A stretch of DNA of 64,000 nt from Mycosarcoma maydis (GCF_000328475.2 NC_026482.1:1302001-1366000); one strand, 5' to 3'; counted from the stretch's first letter, positions 38,299-51,800 are shown. Numbers and translations are program-made. Notes: a model not told the origin generated them from the sequence alone.

Positions 38299-39546
38299 AT
38301 GAGCGACCTCTTGGACTCGTTGGATCGACTTCCTAAGATTCGCCAGTTCGATGCTTTTCCTAAGACACAGTCGATCTATACACAACGCTCGTCCAAGGGC
38401 GGTCTGCTCACCATCATTGCCACTGTGACACTTTTGGCACTGCTGTGGACCGAACTCTCCTCATATCTCTATGGTGAACGTGGCTACTCCTTCTCCGTGG
38501 ATAGCCGACTGCAGTCAACGATGCAGATCAACATGGACATGACTGTAGCGATGAAATGTCACTACCTCACCATCGATGTTCGTGATGCGGTTGGCGATCG
38601 CTTGCACGTCTCGGATTCCGAGTTCACCAAGGACGGCACGACGTTCGAAATCGGTCATGCGGATCGACTGGATGCCTTGCCAATGCAAGAGGTCTCGGTG
38701 CAAAAGACAATCAACCAAGCCAGACGAAAACCAGTCTACCGTAAAAAGCCTCGCAACAAAAAGTTCAGCCGACAAGTGGCCTTCCAAAAGACGGCTCACA
38801 TCGTACCCGACGGACCTGCTTGCAGGATCTACGGAAGTATGGAGGTTAAGAGGGTCACCGGCAACCTACATATCACTACGCTTGGACATGGATACTTGAG
38901 CGTGGAACATACGGACCATAAGCTGATGAATCTGTCCCACGTGATCCACGAGTTCAGCTTCGGTCCCTACTTTCCGGAAATTTCTCAGCCGCTGGATTCA
39001 TCCGTAGAAACGACGGAAAAGCATTTCACCGTATTTCAATACTTTGTTTCGGCGGTACCGACGTTGTTCATCGATGCAAGGGGCAGGAAGTTGCATACGC
39101 ATCAGTACAGCGTCACCGACTACACGAGGCAGATCGAACATGGGAAAGGTGTACCGGGCATCTTCATCAAGTACGACATCGAACCACTCCAGATGACAAT
39201 CAGACAGAGGTCGACGAGCTTGTTTCAGTTCTTGGTGAGGTTGGCGGGCGTGCTGGGAGGTGTATGGGTATGCGTAGGCTACGCTTTCCGAGTGACGAAT
39301 CGGGTAGCGAATTTTGCGACCAACGTGGGCGGGGGCGAGAGGGATACTCCGGAAGCATATGCGGCGAGCTACGGATATCAAAGACCTGGCATTGAGAAGT
39401 CGGATAGCTGGCTGGGCAAAGATGACGCTGTCAATAAGCTCAAAAATAAGTGGGCTGGGTTCAGCGGTGGCATGGGAACGAGTGGCCATCGAAAAGTCGA
39501 CAGCATTCAGCAAAGGATCATGTCGGAAGAAGGCAGGGCCTTCTGA
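38299..39546 (+). CDS. ERV41: ER-Golgi vesicle protein Erv41/ERGIC-2 type
   Basis: Single-exon gene of 415 residues. The ATG at 38299 is chosen because MSDLLDSLDRLPKIRQFDAFPK matches the cytosolic N-terminus of the family. A first membrane segment lies at about 34-52 (GGLLTIIATVTLLALLW), a large lumenal domain follows (RGYSFSVDSRLQSTMQINMD, ACRIYGSMEVKRVTGNLHIT, LSHVIHEFSFGPYFP), and a second membrane segment is at about 314-335 (LVRLAGVLGGVWVCVGYAF). The phrases on both sides of the second segment are typical of Erv41/Erv46. These proteins cycle between ER and Golgi in COPII and COPI vesicles and act as cargo receptors for escaped ER proteins. Length agrees with the family. Confidence 0.9.
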   Translation: MSDLLDSLDRLPKIRQFDAFPKTQSIYTQRSSKGGLLTIIATVTLLALLWTELSSYLYGERGYSFSVDSRLQSTMQINMDMTVAMKCHYLTIDVRDAVGDRLHVSDSEFTKDGTTFEIGHADRLDALPMQEVSVQKTINQARRKPVYRKKPRNKKFSRQVAFQKTAHIVPDGPACRIYGSMEVKRVTGNLHITTLGHGYLSVEHTDHKLMNLSHVIHEFSFGPYFPEISQPLDSSVETTEKHFTVFQYFVSAVPTLFIDARGRKLHTHQYSVTDYTRQIEHGKGVPGIFIKYDIEPLQMTIRQRSTSLFQFLVRLAGVLGGVWVCVGYAFRVTNRVANFATNVGGGERDTPEAYAASYGYQRPGIEKSDSWLGKDDAVNKLKNKWAGFSGGMGTSGHRKVDSIQQRIMSEEGRAF

Positions 39547-39730
39547 GATAGATATATCCTTACACAGAACCATAAGTAATGCATCGCGATGATCCTACAT
39601 CAGTCAAAACTTCGCATGTCTGATGCGGACGACCCTTGAGCGTAGAAAACAAGACACGACACGGGCGAAATCTGACCAAAGAGTGAAATACATTGCGAAA
39701 AGGGACACCGTTGCTCTAGCGTGACGCGAA

Positions 39731-40924
39731 TCAAGCAGCCATGGCCGTGTCGAGTCCTCTTGTCTCGAGGTGATCCAAGCTCTTTCTCAAAGTGGCGATC
39801 TTACTCCGCAAGGTTCTGATAGCTTCTGGCAGCAGCTTCTCCGGTGGAATGATGCCCGTGCTCTCCAAATCGAACAAAAAGTGATCTCTGACCCTGCCGA
39901 GCTTGACCTTATCTTCGAATTCGTGATGCCTAAACACTTCTCTGGAGATTGTATCCTTTCGTGCATCTTGGACGAAAACGGAGCGGGTTTTACCAGAACC
40001 TTGAACGCCAATAACGCCTGGTGGGAAGCATGAGACGAATTTGTCAATTGATTCGTCAGGAATGGGTTGGAGCAGCTGAATGTGTGGCAAGAGGCGGTAG
40101 GTGGCAGTTGCGACGGGGGAGAACTTTGCATGATCTTTGCCGATTCCCTTTTCGCAGTGAAGTTCGAGATCGAGCTCCTGACCAGGTCGAAGTTTGGCGA
40201 TGAGGATCTTGTCCTGGACGGGACGAGGTGGGGAATCGGCAAAATCTTTTTCTTGGCCTCCCTTGGCATCCCATCGCAGTTGCTCCGAGTAGACGTTGTG
40301 ACCGATGTAGAGCTTATCCGGATCGGTTTCTCCGCGTGCTGCTGATCGGTTGCGCTCGCATTTTGCCTTGAGATGGAATACCACCGTATTGCTGTCATCA
40401 GCTTCGTCACCGGGCATGCGCATCGCTACCTTGTCTGGATTGATAGCGAGTGGTACGAGACCGAGACGGTGCGAAAGCACTTCATCTTGAATGATGGACG
40501 TGTTGTTCCAGATGTAAACGTGCTCGATGGCGACTGTAGGCACCTCGGCCATCAACACTCTACGCACAGCGTTGGCGATGGACGCATCGACGCCTATGAG
40601 GTCAAATTCGCATGAGGCGTCAGAGAGGCGGGTGACGATGACTTTGAGATTTTGGTTGGCAGCTGCGAGGGAGAAAGCATTGTTCTCGCCTGGATAGTGT
40701 AGAGGGAAATCGGTGTTGGCGACCGAGCCGACACGTTCTGGCAAGATCTCAACGAGTCGACGCTGATCGACTGCTACAGAGGTCTTTGAGTCCTGTATGA
40801 TGCTAGAAGCAATAGGGTCGTTGGCGATGCTACCGCTGGGGTGCGAGCTAGAGGGCTCATCGACGTCCATTGGCTGTTCGACAGCAGCCGTCTTGGATGA
40901 TCTTTTTGAGCCTTTCGGTGGCAT
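39731..40924 (-). CDS. RPC40: RNA polymerase I and III subunit AC40 (RPC40/POLR1C)
   Basis: Single-exon gene of 397 residues with an ATG at 40924. After a 60-residue Ser/Pro-rich extension, the alpha-like dimerisation domain begins. It includes FDLIGVDASIANAVRRVLMA, EVPTVAIEHVYIWNNTSIIQ and DEVLSHRLGLVPLAI, followed by an insertion domain with GETDPDKLYIGHNVYSEQL and the C-terminal part FSPVATATYRLLPHI and VRDHFLFDLESTGIIPPEKL. These match yeast Rpc40 (335 residues) with a longer N-terminus. AC40 pairs with AC19 and forms the assembly platform shared by RNA polymerases I and III, so it acts in rRNA and tRNA synthesis. No anomaly is seen apart from the N-terminal extension. Confidence 0.93.
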   Translation of the reverse strand: MPPKGSKRSSKTAAVEQPMDVDEPSSSHPSGSIANDPIASSIIQDSKTSVAVDQRRLVEILPERVGSVANTDFPLHYPGENNAFSLAAANQNLKVIVTRLSDASCEFDLIGVDASIANAVRRVLMAEVPTVAIEHVYIWNNTSIIQDEVLSHRLGLVPLAINPDKVAMRMPGDEADDSNTVVFHLKAKCERNRSAARGETDPDKLYIGHNVYSEQLRWDAKGGQEKDFADSPPRPVQDKILIAKLRPGQELDLELHCEKGIGKDHAKFSPVATATYRLLPHIQLLQPIPDESIDKFVSCFPPGVIGVQGSGKTRSVFVQDARKDTISREVFRHHEFEDKVKLGRVRDHFLFDLESTGIIPPEKLLPEAIRTLRSKIATLRKSLDHLETRGLDTAMAA

Positions 40925-42960
40925 TTTGTGAGCTGAGACTCGGATTCGAACCTCGTAATGGTGGTGAGACTCCTTGTGTCTGGCAGAGGATGATCACGAT
41001 TGTGATAGTGTAATAGGTGTTATACGAGGATGGTAAGAGTCAAGACGAGGGCGAGCTTCATGATGAAAGAGGCACGAAGTGAACACCAAGATATTCGAAC
41101 AGCCTTCTGCGACTCCACTTGAACTGAATCGAAAAATTTCGGCAGAAACCCAGCGCAAAACGCACTTCCTTTTCCAAACAGATGGATCTGAGTTTTTTTG
41201 TTGTATTTTTTCTTTCTTCTTGCACTCGTCTCAGAGTTCCGACTTCCTTGGTTGCCGAGCTTCGTGCTTCACGCTTGTGGCTTCGATGTTTGGTGTTTGT
41301 TTTGTGAGCAACTAAATAGACGGTCTAACAGATTCGAGTATCACGTGTCACGTTTCGTGATTCGTGATTCGTGATTCTATCGTGTATGCTTTGCGAGGTT
41401 CGAACACGACGAGCTCGACGGTCTGTGCACCTTCACAGAAGTGGCATAAAACTGCTAAATACTACGCTCCGGCGAATGGTGTTGAAGGAAGCACAGGTCG
41501 GTCTACAAGCTGGAGGTAAGCAGATCTGGCTCCACCGGGCGATAGAGCCTGCGACTGCGGGATTGTCCTCGATCTAAGTTATTTCGATAGCGCATGTCCT
41601 CAGATGCTTCTTGTTTCTCTTTGATCATGTTGCCAGTTTGAGTATAACTTATATCTGTTAAGAATAGTTAAGCAGACCGGTACTCCCGACAACGTCTGCT
41701 CCCAATTTGCTTAAGACTAGTCGTGAGCTAACTTATGAGAAATACATGTCTGCACGCACCCTGACTCACGAATCCACGAATTACGAATCCCGCGTTTGCG
41801 TGCAGTTAGTTGTCTACATTTTTCCGGCGCTTCAAACTACTCAAACCGCTTGTAAGTGTTCCATGTGGTGGCGAGAAGCTTTCATCTACCAGCGATTGAT
41901 TAATGCGTTGTTGTTCCTACCAGAGAAGCCTTTCTGGATACTAGAAACAACAACGTGGGCACACGAACGTACTGAAGCGAGCTTACTCGTGACTGTAGCG
42001 GAGCCATATCGTGTCTTTAAGCCGAGGTACGACTACTACGCTTGTCACTCACAACTGCTCTGTCCATTTGCACGTCTTTCCCATGATGACCTTCTTTGTC
42101 TCTCTTGCAACCCGCTCTGGTGCCTTGAGCGGTCTCTCAAATTTATGTACAGTATAATCGTGAACGCAACCGAGGAAGTTGGTGATTCATGCTCTTCGAC
42201 GAAGCTTGCTTCTTTTCCCCATCTTCTCGCTCATTTTCCGTGCGAGCGTAGGCTTCCTCGATCGAGTGTGATACGTGATTCACGATTCGTGATTCCCTCG
42301 CCACGGGATATCGCGTTGCCTCAGTATTCCCACTCGTGACTGATCGTGACTGTATTTGTCGCCTAACCAACAATCACGAATCTCTCCCACTTGCACGTTG
42401 AACTGCGGTCACTCAGGGTTAGGGTTCGTCGCTCCGATCTTGCCGTTCTATCTGCTTCTCGGTGTGCCGACAACTGTGGCGTTCAGAGAGCGGCCTCCTT
42501 CCATCGGGTTTTTCCGAAAACGCCAAGCTCTTAACCTGCACGATCGTCGAAAGCCACGACCGAGCATGGCAACAATCCGACGGCCTCGATCTCTTTCACA
42601 CGGTCACAATCTACGTTGACACTCGCCAACATCCCTGACTCAGCCAACGACACCTTCTGACTGTCTTTCACGAGTTCCAAGAGGGTTTTGAGTGACTTGC
42701 ACCGTCATCCACCGTTGCTCTCTCTTTCTCTCTCTCTTCGTCATCTGTCCACTTGGGCGCCTCTCGATTATCATTTGGCTCTTCGCCTGAGCTGCTGCGT
42801 AGTCCCACTTTCAAAGGCCTTGCGTCACACGAACTGTTGAACTGAGCAGTCGAGGCGGACCTTGTGCCGAGCCCTATCGACGTATATCAAGGTCTCGACT
42901 TCTGAAACACCTCTCATCGAATCTCATCCCTTCAATCACAATCGACTTGATCTACCGAAC
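40925..42960. other. Intergenic region between divergent AC40 and lipase genes
   Basis: About 2 kb without a supportable gene. It contains heptamer clusters at 41355-41377 and 42268-42296, a two-unit TTAGGG-like motif at 42416-42426, and a CT-rich run at about 42720-42740. The plus-strand open frame 41707-42339 (210 codons) starts at a non-ATG codon and runs through two heptamer clusters, so it is treated as non-coding. Confidence 0.5.
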
Positions 42961-44866
42961 ATGACACCGATAACTACTCCTTCTTCGACCGACGTCCGCA
43001 AGCGCCCCAAGGCCAACTCGCACTCGCTCATCGTTCCAGGCAATGTCGACAGGCATGCCGCACTCTGCGAGCAGCTGCGCAACAGGCAGATCACCGACCT
43101 TGTCGATGTTTCTGGCAGCGGCACAGGCACAAGAGGCTGGATTTGGGGTACCATCACAGACATTTTCTATTACCTCTTCGTATGGATACCACGAACCTGG
43201 TGGTACACTCTGACCAGTCTGCCCCAGCTTGTGCTTGACCCCATCGGCCTTGGCTCAGCTCTGGCCTTTGCCTTTGTCACCACATTCGCGCTGTTCGGCA
43301 GCTTGGTTGTCAGGTACGTGTGCCCCATATCCCGATCCGACGCTCGCTTCTCTTCGACCTGGACTTCAAAGTCGCTTGCACACGGCAACTGACGAGCAGA
43401 ATTCTTGACACACGTGCTGATATTGTGTTTGACAGTGCTATCTGGCGTTTGCCCTTTGTACAATCCTACTGGCAACCCATCTCAGACCGCAAGGACATCA
43501 GTCTCGGTAATCTTGGTGAGCTTGCTCGTGTTGCATAAGCACGAATTTCTTGGACAGCAGACTGACGTTTCAACTTGCTTCTGTACATTCAGCATACCCT
43601 CTTATCTTCGAGTTTGACGCCAACCCACAGAACAAGCAGATCCGCGATGCCGCCTTTAAGGTCATGTCGGACCCTATGCAAGCTGACGCTAAACCTTCGA
43701 CGGATCAGGAGCGCAATTTTGACCTCGAGATTTCGAAGCTCCTGATGATGCTCTCTGCACTTGTGTACGAGCGCAAGGTGGGCGCGTATCACAAGGCCGC
43801 CCTCTTGGCTCAGCAGGGCAAAAAATTGAACAAGCAATTCATGTGCGACGACAAAGTGCTCACTGACGCCGGAATCGACATTGGCCAAAAAGTTGACTTT
43901 GCAGACAGCAAGATCAAGCGAGTTGCTAGGGAATGGGGGCTCAACTATGCTAGTGTTTCTGAGCTTGCCACCAACACATCGCCGCTATGCGGAGCTTTTT
44001 GGCACCCCTACCACAACTTTATCATTCTTGCGTTCAAGGGTACTGATCCGGTCGAGTTCAAAGAGTGGGCCGTCGACCTTACCTTCAACTACACGGACGG
44101 TCGTGGCTGGTTGCCCGGCTTCACCAAGGTTCATGCCGGCTTCTACAAGCAGATCTTCCCGCAAGACCTCAATCATGCCACAGGCGCATTTCCGTACAGC
44201 CAGATCCGCAATGCGGTCAGCAAGATTGCCAGCGAGATTCGCGCAACGTCTGACAGCGACCACGTAAACCTGTACGTGACCGGGCACAGTCTCGGAGCCG
44301 GGCTTGCCAGCTTGTTCTATACGCGTGCAATTTCTTCGCCCAAGGACTTTGGCCAGACGGAGGACGGCGCCAATCAGGTCTTTGTGCGCGACGCATACTG
44401 CTTTGGCACGCCCATTGTTGGCGACCCTGACTGCATATCGGCCTTCAACCAGGCTTGTCATGAACGCGACCTCGACTTTCCGCACGCATTGTGGCGAGTT
44501 ACCAATCGTCGCGACGCTGTGGCCACCATGCTTCCTGACGCTGGTGACAACAACACGCTAGTCCACATCAGTCCTCTCAGCCAGCTCCACTTTGCCCACA
44601 TTGGCCAGGAGATCCAACTGGACAACGATGTCGGCAAGGTCTATACGGGCCCTGGCACTTCGCTGCCTGTCGGAACTCCGGTCAACATCATCACTCATCT
44701 GCATCAAGGGGGTGAAGGGCCCAAGGTGTCGCTTCCGCCCGTGTTCTCTTTGCTGGAATGGATCCCAGTGGTGCGTCGTCTAGTCGCTCACACGCCGTCG
44801 TCGTACTGGGACCGTCTCACCAAGGTGCAAGCTGAAAACACGATCGAGTACGCTCGCAGTCACTGA
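42961..44866 (+). CDS. Class 3 lipase (alpha/beta hydrolase) with N-terminal membrane segments
   Basis: Three exons, 42961-43313, 43436-43515 and 43593-44866, give 568 residues. Donors are GTACGT and GTGAGC, acceptors TTGACAG and ATTCAG, and the phases close the frame. The N-terminal part has hydrophobic stretches at about 65-80 (TITDIFYYLFVWIPRTWWY) and 95-117 (SALAFAFVTTFALFGSLVV), suggesting membrane anchoring. The lipase core carries FIILAFKGTDPVEFKEWAVD, the lid region GRGWLPGFTKVHAGFY, and the nucleophile elbow VTGHSLGAGLASLFY, where GHSLG holds the catalytic Ser. WRVTNRRDAVATMLP probably carries the catalytic Asp. A later His (about residue 465-475, near LSQLHFAHIG) may complete the triad. 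It probably hydrolyses acylglycerols or phospholipids at a membrane; the substrate is not known. Confidence 0.87.
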
Positions 44867-45256
44867 TGGTACGCTTGTCGTTTCTGTCTACCGATCTTTG
44901 TCGCTGCCGGCTGCGTTTGTTTGTCATTTGTTGTTTCTGTCACGTTGTTCTTTGATCGCAGCTGACCCCGTCATCGTTTTTGTTTGCATTTCACTTGAAT
45001 TTGGTCTCTTTGGTCTGATGCAATCGCTCGAACGACGTTGAGCTTGAGTGTACAAGCGCTGAAGCTGAATGATGGACACGCGGTGTTTAGTGCTGGATGA
45101 AGCCGAAGCAATTGGTATCTTACGAGCTGACGATTTGATTTATTGATGACGACTCGAGATAACTATTCGAGAATGAACTTAGCATGAGATAACGTCAGTG
45201 CAAGATGGGGGTAACATGCTTGTGAGGAAATCATGAATTGGTTAGTGAGGGATTTT
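44867..45256. other. Intergenic region between convergent lipase and MFS genes
   Basis: Only 3' flanks are expected. T-rich stretches occur at about 44916-45015. No gene is seen. Confidence 0.5.
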
Positions 45257-47182
45257 TTACTTCTTTTCGTTGGGGTTGTGCTTCTGGCTGGAGGCGCTTG
45301 CGGAAGGGTCGACGGCGTACTTGGACATGGAACGCAGTTTAGGACCGAACTTGTAGAGTACAAAAGGAATAGGAGCCATGATGATGGAGATGGAGCCGAT
45401 GAGAACGCAACCCCAAGCGACGGGGAAAGCTTTAGGGCCGTTTGCCTGGAGGTTGTTGAACATGGCTCTGGCGACGAGTGGGAGTGCTGCGCCGATCGAG
45501 GCTCGAAAAAAGTCGTTTCCCGCATAGACACTAGCGATGGATTCCGGATAACAGTCACCCAGGTACGAGAGACCGGATTGAAAGAGCAGGAAAGTTCCGA
45601 CCGCGAAAAACGAAGAGAGAATGATAGGCACGATCCAGTGGATGCTAGCGTTGGCTGTCCAACCAAAGCCAAACATGCAGATAGGGATAGCCCACGCCCC
45701 CAAGATGGCAGGTTCCAGCCACTTCTCCGGAGCCACCTTGCCACCGTTTCGATCGAACAGCGGTCCATACGAGTACTTGTGCCAGAGAACGAAGGGGATA
45801 TAAGTCAAAATGGCTCCTACAAAAATGCCCATGAATGCAAGACCGAGTTCGCCAGAGTTGAAGCCATACGTTTGCACAAAGACAATCGGAAAGGCTTCTA
45901 GCCAAATATAGAGGATTCCATAGACCAGACCGATATGAAAGTTGATACCGAGGACGATAGGTTCCGTGAACGACAGCACGAAAGGTCGGACGAAGGTCAT
46001 CATAGCGAGCTCCTTACTGGTCAAGTTGGCGGACATGATCTCGCCTTTGGTGCGCAAGTTTGGGTTTCCCGTTACCTTGCGTAGCCTCTTAGCTCGACGG
46101 TAGAGAATGTTGGCGCTTGACGTCTCGGGAAGTGTCACGACGAGCACCACCAATGTGAAACCGGACAGCATGAGCAGCGGCCAGATGGTCCATCTCCAAC
46201 CCTCGGCACCGAAACTCTGCGCGGCAAATCCACCAATTAAGGGACCCAACACTGGACCACACACGGCTGACAGACCCCACACTCCCAGTGCAAGCGGTCG
46301 ATTGCGCGCCGAGTACAAATCGCCAATACTCGCTCCACCCGTCGCCAGCGGAGGCGAGCCGAACAATCCTGCCAGGAAACGCAAGATCATGAATCCGGCA
46401 ACGTTAGTCACCAGCGCCGTAGGCACTTGCAAGATGACAAAGATGAACAGCGTCAATAGATAAGGTAGCAAACGCCCGATAGCGGGGATCTCAGACGCTG
46501 CTGAGAAGCCGATCATCGGACCCAGACCGTAGCCAAAGACGAAAAGCGACAAGCCCAAAGTGGCAGGCACCACGCCGATGCCGAACCACGAAGAAAAGAG
46601 CTCGACGCCAGGCGTGTAAATCGCCGATCCCATGTACACTGAGACCGTAAGCAGACAAAGTAGAGCTGTGACGAAAGCTTTGCGTGGCATCCGCCAGTTC
46701 TGCGGATTATCTGGGTCCGACTCGCCGTTCCAATCGACCAGGTAAGGGTCCGAGTCGTCTTCGAGCGAGTCAGGTGCTGTTTCAAGCTGCTCTTGATCGC
46801 TACCAGTCGAACGACGTTGTGAGTTCATCGAGCTCGACTCAACCATAGACGGCTTAGCAGGCTTTTCCGCAGTCGATGCAGCACCGTCACCGACATGTGT
46901 TGCCTCGGACGTTGCGGACGACGGCGACCGAGCAGCCTGTGTGCATCCGCAAGTGTGGTTGCTCTGAGCGCGCTTGGTCTTAAATCCGGGCAGATACTCT
47001 TCGGGCGGCACAAAGTCATCCCTTTCCTCTGGATACGGAATCAACTTGCCCTTAGACAGCCTGTTGACCAGAGAGCCCCAGAATGTGTCCTGGTACCATG
47101 GCAAGGCATATGGACGAGCATGGTGCAGCTTTGGTCGATGCGTTGGTGAGTTGGCGTCGGATTGGTGGTGCAAGTTGTCCAT
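45257..47182 (-). CDS. MFS transporter, DHA1 (drug:H+ antiporter) type
   Basis: Single-exon gene of 641 residues. The ATG at 47182 (MDNLHHQSDANSP) is the first in frame; the extension to 47263 lacks ATG. A 160-residue cytosolic N-terminus contains the family signature LVDWNGESDPDNPQNW just before the first membrane helix. Twelve hydrophobic segments follow, with the typical motifs YTPGVELFSSWFGIGVVPAT, LSLFVFGYGLGPMIGFSAAS, FLAGLFGSPPLATGGASIGD, WGLSAVCGPVLGPLIGGFAA and GWRWTIWPLLML. These are characteristic of fungal DHA1 proteins such as Flr1/Mdr1 and Tpo-type exporters. It likely sits in the plasma membrane and expels toxic compounds or metabolites by proton antiport. The substrate cannot be told from sequence. 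No biosynthetic cluster surrounds it. Confidence 0.88.
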   Translation of the reverse strand: MDNLHHQSDANSPTHRPKLHHARPYALPWYQDTFWGSLVNRLSKGKLIPYPEERDDFVPPEEYLPGFKTKRAQSNHTCGCTQAARSPSSATSEATHVGDGAASTAEKPAKPSMVESSSMNSQRRSTGSDQEQLETAPDSLEDDSDPYLVDWNGESDPDNPQNWRMPRKAFVTALLCLLTVSVYMGSAIYTPGVELFSSWFGIGVVPATLGLSLFVFGYGLGPMIGFSAASEIPAIGRLLPYLLTLFIFVILQVPTALVTNVAGFMILRFLAGLFGSPPLATGGASIGDLYSARNRPLALGVWGLSAVCGPVLGPLIGGFAAQSFGAEGWRWTIWPLLMLSGFTLVVLVVTLPETSSANILYRRAKRLRKVTGNPNLRTKGEIMSANLTSKELAMMTFVRPFVLSFTEPIVLGINFHIGLVYGILYIWLEAFPIVFVQTYGFNSGELGLAFMGIFVGAILTYIPFVLWHKYSYGPLFDRNGGKVAPEKWLEPAILGAWAIPICMFGFGWTANASIHWIVPIILSSFFAVGTFLLFQSGLSYLGDCYPESIASVYAGNDFFRASIGAALPLVARAMFNNLQANGPKAFPVAWGCVLIGSISIIMAPIPFVLYKFGPKLRSMSKYAVDPSASASSQKHNPNEKK

Positions 47183-48699
47183 GATTCCGCGGTCGGTTGA
47201 ATGGTCAACCACCAATGCGAATCTTAGGGCGGTATGGGGACAACTGTGGAGGTTGGGCAGCAATAGGTGTTCCGACAGCGACGTTGTGTGCTTTATACAT
47301 ACCGCAGGGTGTTCTAGGACATGAATCAGCGATGCTTTTTCTGTTGCTTACGGAACAAAGCAGCAGTCACACACTGCGGCGCGTGCGACAGATGTCAACA
47401 TGGGTACCATGTATCCCGCGGGCTGGGAACGCTACTCTGTCGTGTGTAACGTGCAAATTCTCCGATTGTCATCATGAATGAACGCCACGCAAAAGCACCA
47501 GATATGAACCACGAATGCTGACCGCGATTTGTAGAGTCAAGAGTTAGACGTCACCTCCCATGACGACTGTATGTGGTAAGCCTCCGCAATTTGACAGGTG
47601 CAAAACTCGAATTTGTGCACAGATATGCGCCGCGGATCGCGGAGTATTTTTTCCTTCCCACAGCATGAACGCCATTCACATTCACGATTCACGATTCGTA
47701 ATTCGCGAATGTGTTCGTTCAAGCAGCGCGGATGGACATCGGTCGCGAGTCAAATTCTGCTTGCCGCGCATTCATGAGTGGCTGAGATCTTGTCAACAAC
47801 GCAAGAACGCAGCGGAGGTGACGCTGCACTTCTTCGTCCCAGCCGGAGGGCGGTTTGTTTTCCGCCGTCGGCTTTGTGGAATCTCGATGTGGAATCTACG
47901 GTTGTTGTGTACCACGGTGATGAGACTTCTGAGCAAACGCCCTCGTCCCTGCCGGATGTGCTGGACACTCATTGTCGCGATCGAAATCCCGAGCATACAT
48001 CGCTGCAAGGCGGCCGTGACCTTGTCGGCTATACGAGCACCTGTTCGATAGCAAAGCGACAGCGAAGACGTGACAGCTTTTGGCTGTAATCAGCTCATCC
48101 AACATCAGGACTAAGACTGTCCACGTGCCCATCCTCTTCGCATCTCCGTCGAGCTATCTACGAGTAGACGTAGTAGGGTCACTCTTCTGTGCGCCGAAAG
48201 AGGTGCTAATAGTGCTTACCGTGCTTCGGATCTGCAGCCGCTGCTGGATGGCATCACCGCTATCTGACTGATGACATGACCCCACGGCTCGCTCATCGTC
48301 CCGTACTAATTTGTGCCTCAATTTCCACCTCCTATTTTGGGCTTGTCGAAATTGATCCTGCAAGTCTATCCGCTGAAAGCGATCAAGATCCGTTTACGAA
48401 CTCGAGCTGGACCACTTCACACAATGTGAACAGATATCAAGGACACTCGCGTTGTAACAGCTGCGCTGCGAGTACGGGAGTTCGACCAGGCCAACCAGGA
48501 AAAAGAAAGTCTATCATGGTCAACAAATTTGCAGTTTCCTCTTGAAAATTATCCTCGCCATCACGAAGAAGAGCCTCTCTGTCTGACACAACGAGTAAAG
48601 AGGAACTATGTTCAATATTCGTGATTGTGAATTTGTCGTCATACACAAAACGTCGACGTCCATCGGATTTCAGCAGCCAAGTGCTTCCAGGCCGAAAGC
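47183..48699. other. Intergenic region between MFS and GAPDH genes
   Basis: No confident gene is seen. Heptamers occur at 47679-47707. A minus-strand frame at 48437-48775 (112 codons) overlaps the GAPDH 3' flank and is noted as a finding. Other short frames carry repeat-derived sequence or no features. Confidence 0.45.
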
Positions 48700-50329
<1,630 letters not shown>

Positions 50330-51413
50330 TATGGAAGAGTGTTTTGGTTTCGAAACGAGAAAGAAAGATTCGATGGTGGAGCAGAAAGAAGAAGACGATG
50401 GCGACAGCGCTTGTTCTTGAAGAGTGAGGTCCTTGGCTCGAAGAGTGCGCGGGCCCCACTTTGCGCCGTCCCAGCATCAACACGGAGCCCAGCAACCGTG
50501 ACCGAGTCTCGGCGCTGTTTCCTTCAGCAGGCCATGGGTGCGAGCGAGGTAGAAGCGAATAATAATCGATCCTTTTTTCCCAGCGAGAAACACGGGCAAC
50601 CACCTCGCAGAGAAGAAGCTCTTGGAAACAGCCGAAGTCGACTCTATGGACTGATCTGAGCGCGTGAATTCCAAGATTAATTGGTTTTCGAAATCCACAT
50701 CGGGCTGATGTATTCAACTGTGGCTTTCGATGAATACAATTTACACATGCAGACCGTGCACGCACGACGATGTGGAGTGAAAAAAAAAAACGAAAAAAAA
50801 ATTGGCTGCTGATCACAGCAAGTCAGATTCTTTCCGCTTATCACTTCTAGATCTCGCTGTTTCTTCGGTCAGTCTTTTCCCCCCATTCTCCAAGCAAACC
50901 TGCCTATCAGCAAGATCTGATTTGATCTGTTGAGGGCTGCGTAGGCTGCGGTCGAGTCACTCTTCGAGGCTTAACGGCCGAGAGACTTGTCCAGCGAGTC
51001 GGGCGAGAAGCCGTCGACTCTGCTTGTGTGCTGACGGAATGGCGGCGATCGACGGACGCGGCTTTGCCGTACAGTGCCAACATGGGCAGGCAAAATGGCA
51101 AGCGGCAATGTAGCGTCACCGTGCTCTTCCGTCCAGATAGGTACAGTACAACCCTTGATCTTCTCCACACGAACCGGAACGAACAGATCATCCGGGTCGA
51201 CGGCTATCGCACACACTTTTGAAACAAATGGCGGGTGAAAGTGGAAAGCAGAACTTTAGTGGGGGACACAGGAAACCATTGACGGGCGGGCGGAGGCTTG
51301 CGGGTACGCCATGCCCACCCAAAGGATCTTTCCGAGAAGCGAGCGGAAACGGAGGCCATTCACGGATCTTGCCTTGCGACTCGCATTCGTGATTCACGAT
51401 TCCAGCTAACACT

Positions 51414-51455
<42 letters not shown>
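51414..51455. repeat. (CAG)14 microsatellite
   Basis: Fourteen perfect CAG units lie in intergenic DNA, just after a heptamer pair. No convincing coding frame contains it. Confidence 0.9.
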
Positions 51456-51456
<1 letters not shown>

Positions 51457-51800
51457 GCATATCTTCTTGACACACGTCGCTCGTACCCTGGATCCTAGTC
51501 AGCCAGGCGTTACAGCCGCTAGATTCACAATTCGTGGCTAGCATGGCGTTCGGAATGGTACGGAAACCTCATGCCTTGCTGCAAGTAAGTTGTACTCTAA
51601 GAGCCGGCAGAAAGCGGCTTTGATTTCTGAAACAATATCGTAAGTAGTAACCTAGCCGACCTAACATGGAAGCATTCTCGATTGCCTCACCTGTCACGGC
51701 GGCTCTCTAAAGATCGGTAGACTCCAAGTTGACACTTGCCCGATACCGATTCTTGATTGCCGCCAACCGACACAGGTCGGCCTGTCTGCTTCTGGACAGA

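Noticed and set aside
40936..40960. GGTTCGAATCC (minus strand), a perfect tRNA B-box-like sequence
   Set aside because: The flanks cannot form a T stem or an acceptor stem, so this is not a tRNA gene; it lies in the AC40 leader.
41707..42339. 210-codon plus-strand open frame upstream of the lipase
   Set aside because: It starts at TTG, runs through intergenic heptamer repeats that also occur in clearly non-coding DNA, and shows no family features.
47560..48051. 163-codon plus-strand frame between MFS and GAPDH genes
   Set aside because: Its first third is encoded by heptamer repeats and the rest has no recognisable features; no ATG context or intron signals support it.
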